From Porticoccaceae bacterium (GTDB lineage Bacteria; Pseudomonadota; Gammaproteobacteria; Pseudomonadales; Porticoccaceae), in NCBI GenBank assembly GCA_003448675.1, contig DLXZ01000122.1:11645-21297 (forward strand): a DNA stretch of 9,653 bases, written 5' to 3'. Below, one piece after another: positions 1 through 7,514 of the stretch; within the stretch, counting starts at the first letter, position 1, and the number at the start of each line of letters is the position of its first letter. The position numbers and the translations under genes are program-made. The notes under the pieces were generated by a model. That model searched no databases, had not been told where the DNA came from, and saw nothing but the letters and a program-made list of their open reading frames with translations.

Positions 1-9
1 TTTTCGCTG

Positions 10-15
10 TAAAAT
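10..15 (+). promoter_or_regulatory. Possible -10 element for the SLC13 permease gene
   Basis: TAAAAT lies 45 bases before the GTG start of the permease gene and matches the sigma-70 -10 consensus at five of six positions. The -35 region falls outside the window, so the promoter cannot be confirmed. Confidence 0.3.
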
Positions 16-59
16 GCGGCGTTCATTGCCGTTTTTTCTGCGCCGGAAGGATTCGCTGA

Positions 60-1835
60 GTGAGCCTGGATATTCTGATTACGCTGCTTGTTGTGGCCTC
101 GGTGTTAGGGGCGTTGGCGACTAACCGCTTGCCGGCAGACCTGACCATGATGGCGGCGTTGGTGGCGGTGCTGGTTGCCGGTATCATCACGCCTGCAGAG
201 GCATTGGCCGGGTTTGCCAACCCCGGTCTGATGACCATTGCTGCGCTGTATGTGGTCGCTGCGGCATTGCGTGATACGGGGGCGATTTATTGGGTGGCCC
301 ACCGGTTGTTGGGGCAGCCCAAAAGCATTTTTTCCAGTCAACTTCGGCTGATTGCACCGGCCTCTCTGCTCAGCGCTTTCCTGAACAATACCACGGTAGT
401 CGCAATGATGATTCCGGCGGTTCAGGAATGGGCGCAAAGGCTGCGGCTGTCAGCTTCCAAACTGCTGTTGCCGCTTAGCTATGCGGCGATCCTGGGCGGC
501 ACCTGTACGTTGATTGGCACCAGTACCAACCTGGTTGTTGACGGTCTGGTACAGGAAAAAGGGCTTCCTGCGTTTGGCATTTTTGATGTGGCCTGGGTCG
601 GTGTCCCGGTTCTGTTGGGGGGCGGGCTGTTCATGCTGCTGCTGGGCCGTTATCTCTTGCCAGAGCGTGAGGGCATGGTGGAGCAATGGGAGCATGCTCG
701 CGAATACCATGTGGAAATGTTGGTGGCCAAAGGCAGTAATTTGGCCGGGCGAACTATTCAGGACGCGGGTCTGCGAAGCCTGACCTATGGCTACCTCACC
801 GAGATACAACGGGGCGACAAACTGTTTACGGCTGTTGGTCCGGAGATGACGCTTCAGGAAGGCGACCTGCTGGCGTTCGTTGGTGTGCCGGAGTGCGCTC
901 GTGAGTTGCAGCGTATCAGTGGTCTTCAGTCCGCTCATGGGGCAGTCCACAAACTGGGGTTGAACAACCATCAGCGCCATCTGGTTGAAGTTGTGCTGAG
1001 CCCGGAGTTTCCGGGGATTGGCAAAACCGTCAAGGAGACCGGGTTTCGGAGCCGTTACCAGGCAGCCATCCTCAGCATTAGCCGTAATGGCCGGCGGATG
1101 GCGGGCAAGGTGGGGGAGCAGATGCTGCGGGTCGGTGATACGCTGCTGCTGGAAACCAGCCAGCAGTTTGTCGAGCAGTACCGTTACCGTCGGGATTTCA
1201 TGCTGGTGAGCCCGTTGAAGGATTCGACCCCGCCGGATTTCCGCCGGGCTCCCATTGCGGTGGGTGTCCTGATTGCGATGGTCCTGGCTAATGTCGTGGG
1301 GGTTGCGTCCACGCTGGAAGCGGCTATGGTGGCGGCCGGGCTGATGCTGGCGTTTCGCTGTGTGACCGTGAACCGTTCGCGCATGAATGTGAGTGTGAAT
1401 TTGCCGGTGCTGGTGGTGATTGGGGCGTCATTCGCCTTGGGCAAGGCAATGGAAAGTAGCGGCGCTGCCGCCTGGATTGTACAGGAAGCCTTTCCGGACA
1501 GTGGTTTATCGCCGTTTATGGCGTTAGTTATTGTGTACTTGCTGACCGCGGCCTTCACTGAGGTTATCACCAATAACGCGGCGGCGGTGCTGGTGTTTCC
1601 CATCGCGCTTGGTGTGGCAGAACAGCTTGGGGTAAGCCCCATGCCGTTTATCGTGGCGGTCATGTTTGCTGCTTCGGCAAGCTTTATGACCCCTCTGGGC
1701 TACCAGACCAACCTGATGGTCTTTGGCCCCGGCGGTTACCGCTTCAGCGATTTTGTTCGGGTGGGCGCCCCCATGAATATCCTTATCGGCGTGGTCTCCA
1801 TACTGGTAATCATGACCATCTGGCCATTGGGCTAG
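60..1835 (+). CDS. SLC13/DASS family permease with two RCK_C (TrkA-C) domains
   Basis: A 591-residue inner-membrane anion transporter of the divalent anion:sodium symporter type. Hydrophobic segments fill residues 1-200 and 397-590. The two halves carry the paired signatures of this fold: FLNNTT (107-112) with IGTSTN (152-157), and TNN (504-506) with PLGYQTN (545-551). These correspond to the substrate- and sodium-binding hairpin motifs in each half. Between the halves, a soluble segment contains two tandem RCK_C-like domains, roughly residues 212-288 and 304-375, with the LxEGDxLxFVG-type and LRVGDTLLLE strands typical of ligand-sensing TrkA-C modules. The start is GTG at 60, preceded by GGAAGG at 45-50 with 9-base spacing. 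Family members of this layout are usually called sulfate or carboxylate transporters, but the substrate cannot be read from the sequence. It is followed by ettA after 88 bases; the two are probably transcribed separately. Confidence 0.9.
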   Translation: MSLDILITLLVVASVLGALATNRLPADLTMMAALVAVLVAGIITPAEALAGFANPGLMTIAALYVVAAALRDTGAIYWVAHRLLGQPKSIFSSQLRLIAPASLLSAFLNNTTVVAMMIPAVQEWAQRLRLSASKLLLPLSYAAILGGTCTLIGTSTNLVVDGLVQEKGLPAFGIFDVAWVGVPVLLGGGLFMLLLGRYLLPEREGMVEQWEHAREYHVEMLVAKGSNLAGRTIQDAGLRSLTYGYLTEIQRGDKLFTAVGPEMTLQEGDLLAFVGVPECARELQRISGLQSAHGAVHKLGLNNHQRHLVEVVLSPEFPGIGKTVKETGFRSRYQAAILSISRNGRRMAGKVGEQMLRVGDTLLLETSQQFVEQYRYRRDFMLVSPLKDSTPPDFRRAPIAVGVLIAMVLANVVGVASTLEAAMVAAGLMLAFRCVTVNRSRMNVSVNLPVLVVIGASFALGKAMESSGAAAWIVQEAFPDSGLSPFMALVIVYLLTAAFTEVITNNAAAVLVFPIALGVAEQLGVSPMPFIVAVMFAASASFMTPLGYQTNLMVFGPGGYRFSDFVRVGAPMNILIGVVSILVIMTIWPLG

Positions 1836-1888
1836 AAACTGTTCGCGCCGGCAACCGTTTGCACGCTCCCAGAACGGGCATTTTTAGC

Positions 1889-1894
1889 TACAAT
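1889..1894 (+). promoter_or_regulatory. Likely -10 element of the ettA promoter
   Basis: TACAAT, in the context GCTACAATTCCCGCC, is a good sigma-70 -10 hexamer 29 bases before the ettA ATG and predicts a short leader. No convincing -35 box lies 16-18 bases upstream: TTGCAC at 1859-1864 is 24 bases away, which is too far. Confidence 0.4.
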
Positions 1895-1923
1895 TCCCGC
1901 CTTCACCAAGCAGCGAATTCACC

Positions 1924-3588
<1,665 letters not shown>

Positions 3589-3593
3589 TCGCG

Positions 3594-3650
3594 AGAACCG
3601 TTGCCCCGCGACTTTATTGCTGGGCACGCTAAAAACTCACGGTTCTTTGT
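3594..3650 (+). terminator. Possible nested hairpin / weak terminator after ettA
   Basis: AGAACCGT (3594-3601) pairs perfectly with ACGGTTCT (3639-3646). Directly inside it, TGCCC (3602-3606) pairs with GGGCA (3622-3626). The outer arm ends in a short T-rich stretch (TCTTTGT). The large interior loop and short T tract make this a weak terminator candidate at best. It is the only clear secondary structure between ettA and the repeat protein gene. Confidence 0.3.
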
Positions 3651-3710
3651 AAACCCTTCGTCTGTAGAAGCGTTATTAGGCGCACAACCCAAAGCAAAGG
3701 ATGGGCGCGT

Positions 3711-4103
3711 ATGTACAAGCAAATGTTTTTGGCAATGGTTCTCACGGCAAGTTTCGCCAGCACCACCCTGGCGGCGGACAGGGGCGACCATATCGAGGAG
3801 CATCTCGACAACCGGGGCGATCGCATTGAAGAACGACTCGATAACCGGGGTGACCGGATTGACGACAGGCTCGATCAACGGGGCGAAAATATCAATGACC
3901 GTCTGGACCGGGCCTCCGACAGGGCTGAAGAACAAGGCAAGGAGCGCGTCGCGGCAAGGCTTGACCGCAAGGGCGATCGCGTTGAACGAAGACTGGACCG
4001 CAAGGGCGACCGCATCGATCGTCGTCTTGACCGTAAAGGCTCCCGTATCGACGGTCATCTCGATCGCAAAGGCAAGCGCATCGATCGAAGAATAGCGCGA
4101 TAG
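3711..4103 (+). CDS. Secreted charged protein built of 11-residue repeats, unknown function
   Basis: A 130-residue protein. A signal peptide is clear: Lys3, hydrophobic core at about 5-20, probable cleavage after TTLA (residue 21). The mature part is almost wholly repeats of the form D-x-(R/K)-G-D-R-I-(D/E)-x-R-L, eight copies plus one irregular unit (66-84) that lacks the central Gly and is 8 residues longer. The first four repeats sum to a net negative charge (about -6, His ignored) and the last four are strongly basic (about +9, plus a terminal Arg). Ile7 and Leu11 of each unit give a hydrophobic 4/7 spacing compatible with an amphipathic helix or hendecad coiled coil, although Gly4 interrupts it. 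AAGGA at 3697-3701 with 9-base spacing supports the start. I recognise no named family and no enzymatic motif. It stands alone between ettA and a strong terminator. It is probably a periplasmic or exported structural or binding protein; that is inference. Confidence 0.8.
   Translation: MYKQMFLAMVLTASFASTTLAADRGDHIEEHLDNRGDRIEERLDNRGDRIDDRLDQRGENINDRLDRASDRAEEQGKERVAARLDRKGDRVERRLDRKGDRIDRRLDRKGSRIDGHLDRKGKRIDRRIAR
3777..4094 (+). repeat. In-frame tandem repeats of about 33 bases coding the 11-residue units
   Basis: The coding sequence from residue 23 to 128 consists of 33-base units: the first is 30 bases, and one irregular unit of 57 bases sits in the middle. Units differ mainly at third codon positions, for example GGC GAT CGC against GGT GAC CGG for Gly-Asp-Arg. 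The peptide repeat is therefore much better conserved than the DNA, which points to an old repeat held by protein-level selection rather than recent slippage. Confidence 0.85.
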
Positions 4104-4148
4104 GTTCTTCTGTTACCCCTGAATCCAACCACTGTATAAGCGTACGCG

Positions 4149-4187
4149 AAAACGCGGTTGCCGGTTGGCACCGGCAACCGCGTTTTT
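4149..4187 (+). terminator. Strong intrinsic terminator after the repeat protein gene
   Basis: AAAACGCGGTTGCCGG (4149-4164) pairs perfectly over 16 bp with CCGGCAACCGCGTTTT (4171-4186) around a 6-base loop, and a run of five T ends at 4187. The A tract on the left arm means it could also act on the opposite strand. It separates the repeat protein gene from lemA. Confidence 0.9.
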
Positions 4188-4294
4188 ATACAACAGACGG
4201 GCAAAACCCTTCCTTACCCCCACCAAGCAAGCCTTTCTCCCGGGGCAAATCAGGACCAGCATCCACCCCCGCCTTTACAACCCGAACTAGCCTA

Positions 4295-4323
4295 TTGTTT
4301 TTAAAGGGAAAAATACCTATCCT
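4295..4323 (+). promoter_or_regulatory. Candidate sigma-70 promoter for lemA
   Basis: TTGTTT (4295-4300) and TATCCT (4318-4323) are separated by exactly 17 bases and lie 28 bases before the lemA ATG. The -35 box matches three of six and the -10 four of six consensus bases, so this is plausible but not strong. The rest of 4188-4294 shows nothing recognisable. Confidence 0.35.
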
Positions 4324-4340
4324 GACAACCAACCTGAATT

Positions 4341-4346
4341 GGGAGA
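4341..4346 (+). promoter_or_regulatory. Ribosome binding site that fixes the lemA start
   Basis: GGGAGA lies 5 bases before ATG 4352 and decides the start in favour of 4352 over the in-frame TTG at 4295. Confidence 0.75.
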
Positions 4347-4351
4347 AAGCC

Positions 4352-4927
4352 ATGAGTGTTGTCGGATTTATTGTGCTGGGGATTACCGTATTGCTCATCG
4401 GTTATCTGGTAATACTGTATAACAACCTGGTAGCGCTTAAGCACCGGGTTGCCAAAGCCTGGGCCAATATCGACGTCTTGCTGAAACAGCGCCACGATGA
4501 ACTCCCTAAGCTGGTGGAAACCTGCAAACGCTACATGAGCCATGAGCAGGAAACCCTGGAAAAAGTCATCTCAGCCCGTAATTCCGTCGCCAGCGCCAAC
4601 GACAGCCTGGACATGGGCGCCCTCGGTGAAGCGGAAACCCAGCTGCGCAGCGGCCTGGGAAGACTATTCGCCCTGGCGGAAAACTACCCCGACCTGAAAG
4701 CCGACCAGTCCTTTCAACATCTGCAATCGCGTATTAGCGACCTGGAAAATGGTATCGCCGATCGACGCGAGCTTTATAACGATGCGGTTAACCTCAATAA
4801 TATACGCATCGAGCAGTTCCCCGATGTACTGATCGCTCGGCGCTTTGATTTCAAGGCCCACGAGCTGCTGGAATTCAGCGAAGAGGAAATCGCCGACGTG
4901 AATATGCAGGCTTTGTTTAATTCCTGA
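4352..4927 (+). CDS. lemA: LemA family membrane-anchored protein
   Basis: A 191-residue LemA family protein with one N-terminal membrane helix (about residues 4-23) and a soluble helical domain, expected to be anchored in the inner membrane. Family hallmarks are present: the YNNLV segment just after the helix, AWANIDVLLKQRHDELPKLVE (37 onward), AENYPDLKA (109-117), and a C-terminal block with LQSRISDLEN, IADRRELYNDAV and the late FPD motif (156-158). An upstream in-frame TTG at 4295 would add 19 residues without a ribosome site, and the known family start just before the helix also favours 4352. The gene is followed after 56 bases by a GIDE-domain membrane protein, a recurrent bacterial pairing. 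The molecular role of LemA is not established. The symbol denotes this family and not the Pseudomonas sensor kinase once called lemA. Confidence 0.93.
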   Translation: MSVVGFIVLGITVLLIGYLVILYNNLVALKHRVAKAWANIDVLLKQRHDELPKLVETCKRYMSHEQETLEKVISARNSVASANDSLDMGALGEAETQLRSGLGRLFALAENYPDLKADQSFQHLQSRISDLENGIADRRELYNDAVNLNNIRIEQFPDVLIARRFDFKAHELLEFSEEEIADVNMQALFNS

Positions 4928-4947
4928 TTGCAAACGATTAACCAATT

Positions 4948-4973
4948 AGGCTGTCGCCTTAATTAGCCTTTTT
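4948..4973 (+). terminator. Weak hairpin with T run between lemA and the GIDE gene
   Basis: AGGCT (4948-4952) pairs with AGCCT (4965-4969) around a 12-base loop, followed by a T run to 4973. The 5-bp stem is too short for efficient termination. It may act as an attenuator that lowers expression of the second gene, or mean nothing. Confidence 0.25.
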
Positions 4974-4983
4974 AGTTACGAGG

Positions 4984-5946
4984 ATGGAAAAGCTTTTCTG
5001 CAGCCAATGCATCGCCGATATGGCCCTACCCGAATTTCTGCTCTGGGCGGTGGTACTGATCGGCGGCACTGCCTTCCTGCTTTATTTATGCTTTAAGAAC
5101 TTTAAAAAAGCCCGCCTGATCGAGGATATGCCCACCTCCTTGATTCGCTCGGCCAGTCAGGGCTTCACCGAGTTAATCGGTATCGCCAGGATATATAACC
5201 AACCGCTGTTATCCCCTCTGACCAACACCCGCTGCCTCTGGTGGCAATACAAGATTGAGCGCTATCAGCGACGGGGCAAATCCAGCTCCTGGGTCACGCT
5301 TGAGTCCGGCGCCAGTGAAAAACCTTTTTATATCGACGACAACTCGGGCCTGTGCCTGGTATTGCCCGATGGCGCCGACTTGAGCGCCCGACACAAACGT
5401 CGCTGGCGGGGGCGACAACGCCATCCGCTGGGTAACGAACACGGTACGCCTTCAAATACCGGCGGTCTTATCGATATTGTTACCACGGACATCGGTTTCG
5501 GTCGCCGCTACCGTTATACTGAAACCATGATCATCGACGGTGATCCCCTGTATGTGCTGGGGCATTTCGAATCTGACGCCAGCGGTGGACGCACGATGTC
5601 GGTGGAAAAACTGGCCGGCCAGATTCTCCGTTCATGGAAACAGGATTTCGGGAAATTGTTAGCCCAGTACGACAGCAATGGTGACGGTCAGTTGGATATT
5701 CCCGAGTGGAAAGTTGTGGAACAATCCGCCAGAAAAGCGGCCCGCGCCAAGCAACGAGACACCCCAACCCAAGCGCCAGAGCATCAAATCGGCAAACCTA
5801 CGGAAAGAGGCCTGCCTTTCCTGGTCGGCAGCGAAGAGCAACACCATCTGAGCCGTCGCTACCGCTTAACCGCGCTCGCCTGTGGCGCCTCCTTTATCGC
5901 CCTGGGCGCCTACGCCACCTGGTATATCAACGCGCGTGGATTTTAG
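4984..5946 (+). CDS. GIDE-domain (E3 ubiquitin ligase-like) membrane protein with an EF-hand loop
   Basis: A 320-residue protein with a membrane helix at about 16-37 and a second near the C-terminus (about 295-314), so the middle forms one soluble domain. The block after helix 1, ARLIEDMPTSLIRSASQGFTEL, then SPLTNTRCLWWQYKIE (77-92), is the hallmark of the GIDE/BAM domain shared with eukaryotic MUL1. No RING finger is present, so ubiquitin ligase activity should not be assumed. Residues 230-241, DSNGDGQLDIPE, form a textbook EF-hand loop with ligands at 1, 3, 5, 9 and 12 and Gly at 6, suggesting calcium binding. The start is uncertain: GAGG directly abuts ATG 4984, and ATG 5020, which gives 308 residues and starts just before the helix as in relatives, has no visible ribosome site. 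It probably shares a transcript and a membrane role with lemA. Confidence 0.85.
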   Translation: MEKLFCSQCIADMALPEFLLWAVVLIGGTAFLLYLCFKNFKKARLIEDMPTSLIRSASQGFTELIGIARIYNQPLLSPLTNTRCLWWQYKIERYQRRGKSSSWVTLESGASEKPFYIDDNSGLCLVLPDGADLSARHKRRWRGRQRHPLGNEHGTPSNTGGLIDIVTTDIGFGRRYRYTETMIIDGDPLYVLGHFESDASGGRTMSVEKLAGQILRSWKQDFGKLLAQYDSNGDGQLDIPEWKVVEQSARKAARAKQRDTPTQAPEHQIGKPTERGLPFLVGSEEQHHLSRRYRLTALACGASFIALGAYATWYINARGF

Positions 5947-5961
5947 TCCCCACCTCTTTTG

Positions 5962-6759
5962 CTAACGCCGCAAGCGCCTCACCCAGACTTCCAGGTCAGT
6001 GGCGTGTGTTGTTGCCGAGGCCCAGGCCTTTTCGGCACTGTTCCTATCGGTAAAGACCCCGAAAGACAACACATGCCACCGCCTGCCATCTTTTTCATGA
6101 TGACCACGGGTAATATCCAGATGCAGTAGCTTGTGCCGCTCTAGGAACCGCTGAGCTTCCTCAGCCGAAGCAAAAGCCCCCAATTGCACGGTATAAGCAG
6201 ATTCCAGATCTGACCGGTATGCTGACTGACTGACTCTCTCGGGCAAGGTGTCAGGTTCACTCTTGACACCGGCATTTGGCCCCAAACCACCATCACTGTG
6301 CTCAACGGGAACCCTGCCGTTGTCGCCCTCAGAATAAAGCTCATCACTGAAAGCTTGCTCAGGCACCGGCGCGACGTCATCTCGATAACTCCCCGAAACC
6401 ACGTTCGGTTTTCGGTTTGTCTCTACCCTGAAGGCCGGCAACTGTTGCTGCCAGGGACGCGGTCGCAAATCACCAACCAGAACCAGCTCCCGGGTTTTGG
6501 CTATTCTCTCACCCTCCATAACGGGCTTGGTCTCGGCGGATTTTTGATTGTCGGTGTCGGCCGCTGTCTGCTGACGGCCATTGACAACCCGCACTTGCTC
6601 ACAGGGTTCGCCGCGTCTGAGTCGGTCACCATCACAACGCCACCCTATGTGCTCGGCGCCAGCCACTTCGGTATCTGACTTGCCAGCGCAGGCATTCAAC
6701 ACACTCAGGCAAAGCCCAATCAGACAGAAACGGGCCTGAACCCTCGGGTTTATGCTCAC
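5962..6759 (-). CDS. SPOR-domain lipoprotein
   Basis: A 265-residue lipoprotein. The N-terminus has basic residues, a hydrophobic stretch (11-20) and lipobox LNAC with Cys24 as the likely lipidated residue. Residues 25-187 are polar and low in complexity, probably a flexible linker, and carry a Cys42/Cys53 pair that could form a disulfide. Residues 188-265 are a SPOR domain: YTVQLGAF, then AEEAQRFLERH, RRWHVLSFGVF and DRNSAEKAW. SPOR domains bind denuded septal peptidoglycan, so a role at the division site or in cell-wall remodelling is expected, not shown. The GTG start at 6759 is preceded by GGAAGGA with 8-base spacing. Its stop lies 15 bases from the stop of the convergent GIDE gene, with no terminator between them. 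It follows the DUF4404 gene by 108 bases; a weak own promoter (TTGGTT/TATCCT, spacer 16, plus-strand span 6822-6849) is possible in that gap. Confidence 0.85.
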   Translation of the reverse strand: MSINPRVQARFCLIGLCLSVLNACAGKSDTEVAGAEHIGWRCDGDRLRRGEPCEQVRVVNGRQQTAADTDNQKSAETKPVMEGERIAKTRELVLVGDLRPRPWQQQLPAFRVETNRKPNVVSGSYRDDVAPVPEQAFSDELYSEGDNGRVPVEHSDGGLGPNAGVKSEPDTLPERVSQSAYRSDLESAYTVQLGAFASAEEAQRFLERHKLLHLDITRGHHEKDGRRWHVLSFGVFTDRNSAEKAWASATTHATDLEVWVRRLRR

Positions 6760-6867
6760 TCTCTTATTCCTTCCAACCGACCTGGCCGACTCATCGTTTC
6801 GAACTGCGCAAAAGCACTGGCAGGATACTGACAGACATCACGGAACCAAAGAAAACAAACCCATTCG

Positions 6868-7173
6868 CTATATACCAAGGCTGGACAACATGCTGGCGAC
6901 ACGCCCAAGCATGGAGGCAAGGCGTGGGTGCTCGGTTTCCAGCCGTTCCACCTGCTGCTCCAGCTGGCCGACGATTTTGTTTCGCACTTCGTGAGCCGGC
7001 TCTTCCTGCCCGGCTTCGTGCTCGGTCAGGTGCGCGACAATATCAGTTAACAAATTACCCACCAGATCCCTGTCTGCGGGAGTAAGATCATGCACAGTGT
7101 GTAACTGCTTTTGGGCCTGCTCGATATCCGCTTTTAATTCCTCGCGGGTTTGAAACTTATCCTTTGTAGCCAT
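6868..7173 (-). CDS. DUF4404 family protein
   Basis: A 101-residue soluble, probably helical and cytoplasmic protein with no signal peptide or membrane segment. It has two charged helical blocks (about 9-27 and 33-52) and a C-terminal helix with EHPRLASMLGRVASMLSSLGI-type ending; the EHPRLA...L...L..LGI pattern is characteristic of DUF4404. Function is unknown for the family. Its size suits a small helical bundle or coiled-coil oligomer. The ATG start at 7173 has GGAG at plus positions 7180-7183 with 6-base spacing. It lies upstream of the SPOR lipoprotein gene on the same strand and divergent from amtB. Confidence 0.85.
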   Translation of the reverse strand: MATKDKFQTREELKADIEQAQKQLHTVHDLTPADRDLVGNLLTDIVAHLTEHEAGQEEPAHEVRNKIVGQLEQQVERLETEHPRLASMLGRVASMLSSLGI

Positions 7174-7348
7174 CGCGCGCTCCAGTTGTTAATGTAAGCC
7201 ACCAGTATAAGCGCTGCTCAAACACCCTTGCATGCGCCAACGCAATTTTAAGCCGGCGAAGCGCTAACGTCCCGGAACAATAACCAAAACACAAACCGTT
7301 GCTGATGCTTATACGGACCGTATTTGGCTGGCCACACAAAGATCTATT

Positions 7349-7360
7349 TTTGTGCACAAA
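7349..7360. promoter_or_regulatory. Perfect 12-bp palindrome upstream of the amtB promoter
   Basis: TTTGTGCACAAA is a perfect palindrome centred about 52 bases upstream of the predicted amtB transcription start. It contains overlapping GTGCA/TGCAC elements that recall NtrC half-sites but lacks the normal 17-bp spacing. It could be an operator for an activator or repressor. Confidence 0.4.
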
Positions 7361-7380
7361 CAAGCTGAAACGCACAATAA

Positions 7381-7396
7381 TGGTACATTAATTGCA
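7381..7396 (+). promoter_or_regulatory. Sigma-54 (-24/-12) promoter of amtB
   Basis: TGGTACATTAATTGCA matches the RpoN consensus TGGYAC-N5-TTGCA, with the invariant GG (7382-7383) and GC (7394-7395) separated by exactly 10 bases. It lies 118 bases before the amtB ATG in the correct orientation, predicting transcription from about 7407. Sigma-54 with NtrC control of ammonium transporter genes under nitrogen limitation is well established in gammaproteobacteria, so sequence and context agree. Confidence 0.82.
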
Positions 7397-7431
7397 TAAT
7401 AAACACAGAGTGCGTTTTTTTCATCGCTTTT

Positions 7432-7448
7432 AGCGCCACTATGGTGCG
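7432..7448. promoter_or_regulatory. NtrC-like dyad 1 in the amtB leader
   Basis: AGCGCCACTATGGTGCG matches 11 of the 14 defined bases of the NtrC consensus TGCACCA-N3-TGGTGCA; the right half TGGTGC is perfect. It lies about 25-41 bases downstream of the predicted start rather than upstream. As RNA the same bases can form a 6-bp hairpin including one G-U pair, so a transcript-level role is the alternative. Confidence 0.4.
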
Positions 7449-7472
7449 ATCAGATAGAGTGACCTAGTTATG

Positions 7473-7489
7473 CGCACCAATTTAGTGCT
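7473..7489. promoter_or_regulatory. NtrC-like dyad 2 in the amtB leader
   Basis: CGCACCAATTTAGTGCT matches 11 of 14 defined NtrC consensus bases, with the left half GCACCA perfect. Its centre is 41 bp from that of dyad 1, about four helical turns, so both sites would face the same side of the DNA. It overlaps the in-frame upstream ATG at 7470, which argues against that ATG being the start. Confidence 0.4.
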
Positions 7490-7503
7490 CACGCTTCTAC
7501 TAA

Positions 7504-7511
7504 AAGGGGAG
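7504..7511 (+). promoter_or_regulatory. Ribosome binding site that fixes the amtB start
   Basis: AAGGGGAG lies 3 bases before ATG 7515, its core GGGGA about 4 bases before it, and selects this start over the in-frame ATG at 7470, which lacks a ribosome site. Confidence 0.7.
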
Positions 7512-7514
7512 ACC

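Larger units (their letters stand above)
7174..7514. other. 341-bp divergent intergenic control region between the DUF4404 gene and amtB
   Basis: It holds a 12-bp perfect palindrome (7349-7360), a sigma-54 promoter (7381-7396), two NtrC-like dyads (7432-7448 and 7473-7489) and the amtB ribosome site, all in the amtB-proximal half. The DUF4404-proximal part (7174-7340) shows no promoter for the minus strand that I would defend. Confidence 0.7.

Noticed and set aside
1859..1894. TTGCAC as a -35 box for the TACAAT element upstream of ettA
   Set aside because: The 24-base spacer is outside the 16-18 base range, so only the -10 element is reported.
3780..3860. Three Arg-Gly-Asp (RGD) tripeptides in the mature N-terminus of the repeat protein, as in adhesion proteins
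   Set aside because: They follow automatically from the repeat unit, change to KGD in later copies, and there is no other evidence for host-cell adhesion.
3816..3980. GCGATCGC octamers resembling the cyanobacterial HIP1 repeat
   Set aside because: They are the in-frame codons GGC GAT CGC for the Gly-Asp-Arg of the peptide repeat and do not occur as a dispersed element in the window.
4295..4351. In-frame TTG start that would extend LemA by 19 residues
   Set aside because: It lacks a ribosome site and overlaps a candidate promoter. ATG 4352 follows GGGAGA and gives the normal LemA N-terminus.
6298..6678. Plus-strand open frame opposite the SPOR lipoprotein gene
   Set aside because: No ribosome site or recognisable domain. 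The minus strand has a lipobox, a SPOR domain and a good ribosome site.
7470..7514. Upstream in-frame ATG that would extend AmtB by 15 residues
   Set aside because: It has no ribosome site, overlaps an NtrC-like dyad, and would place extra residues before a clear signal peptide. ATG 7515 has a strong ribosome site.
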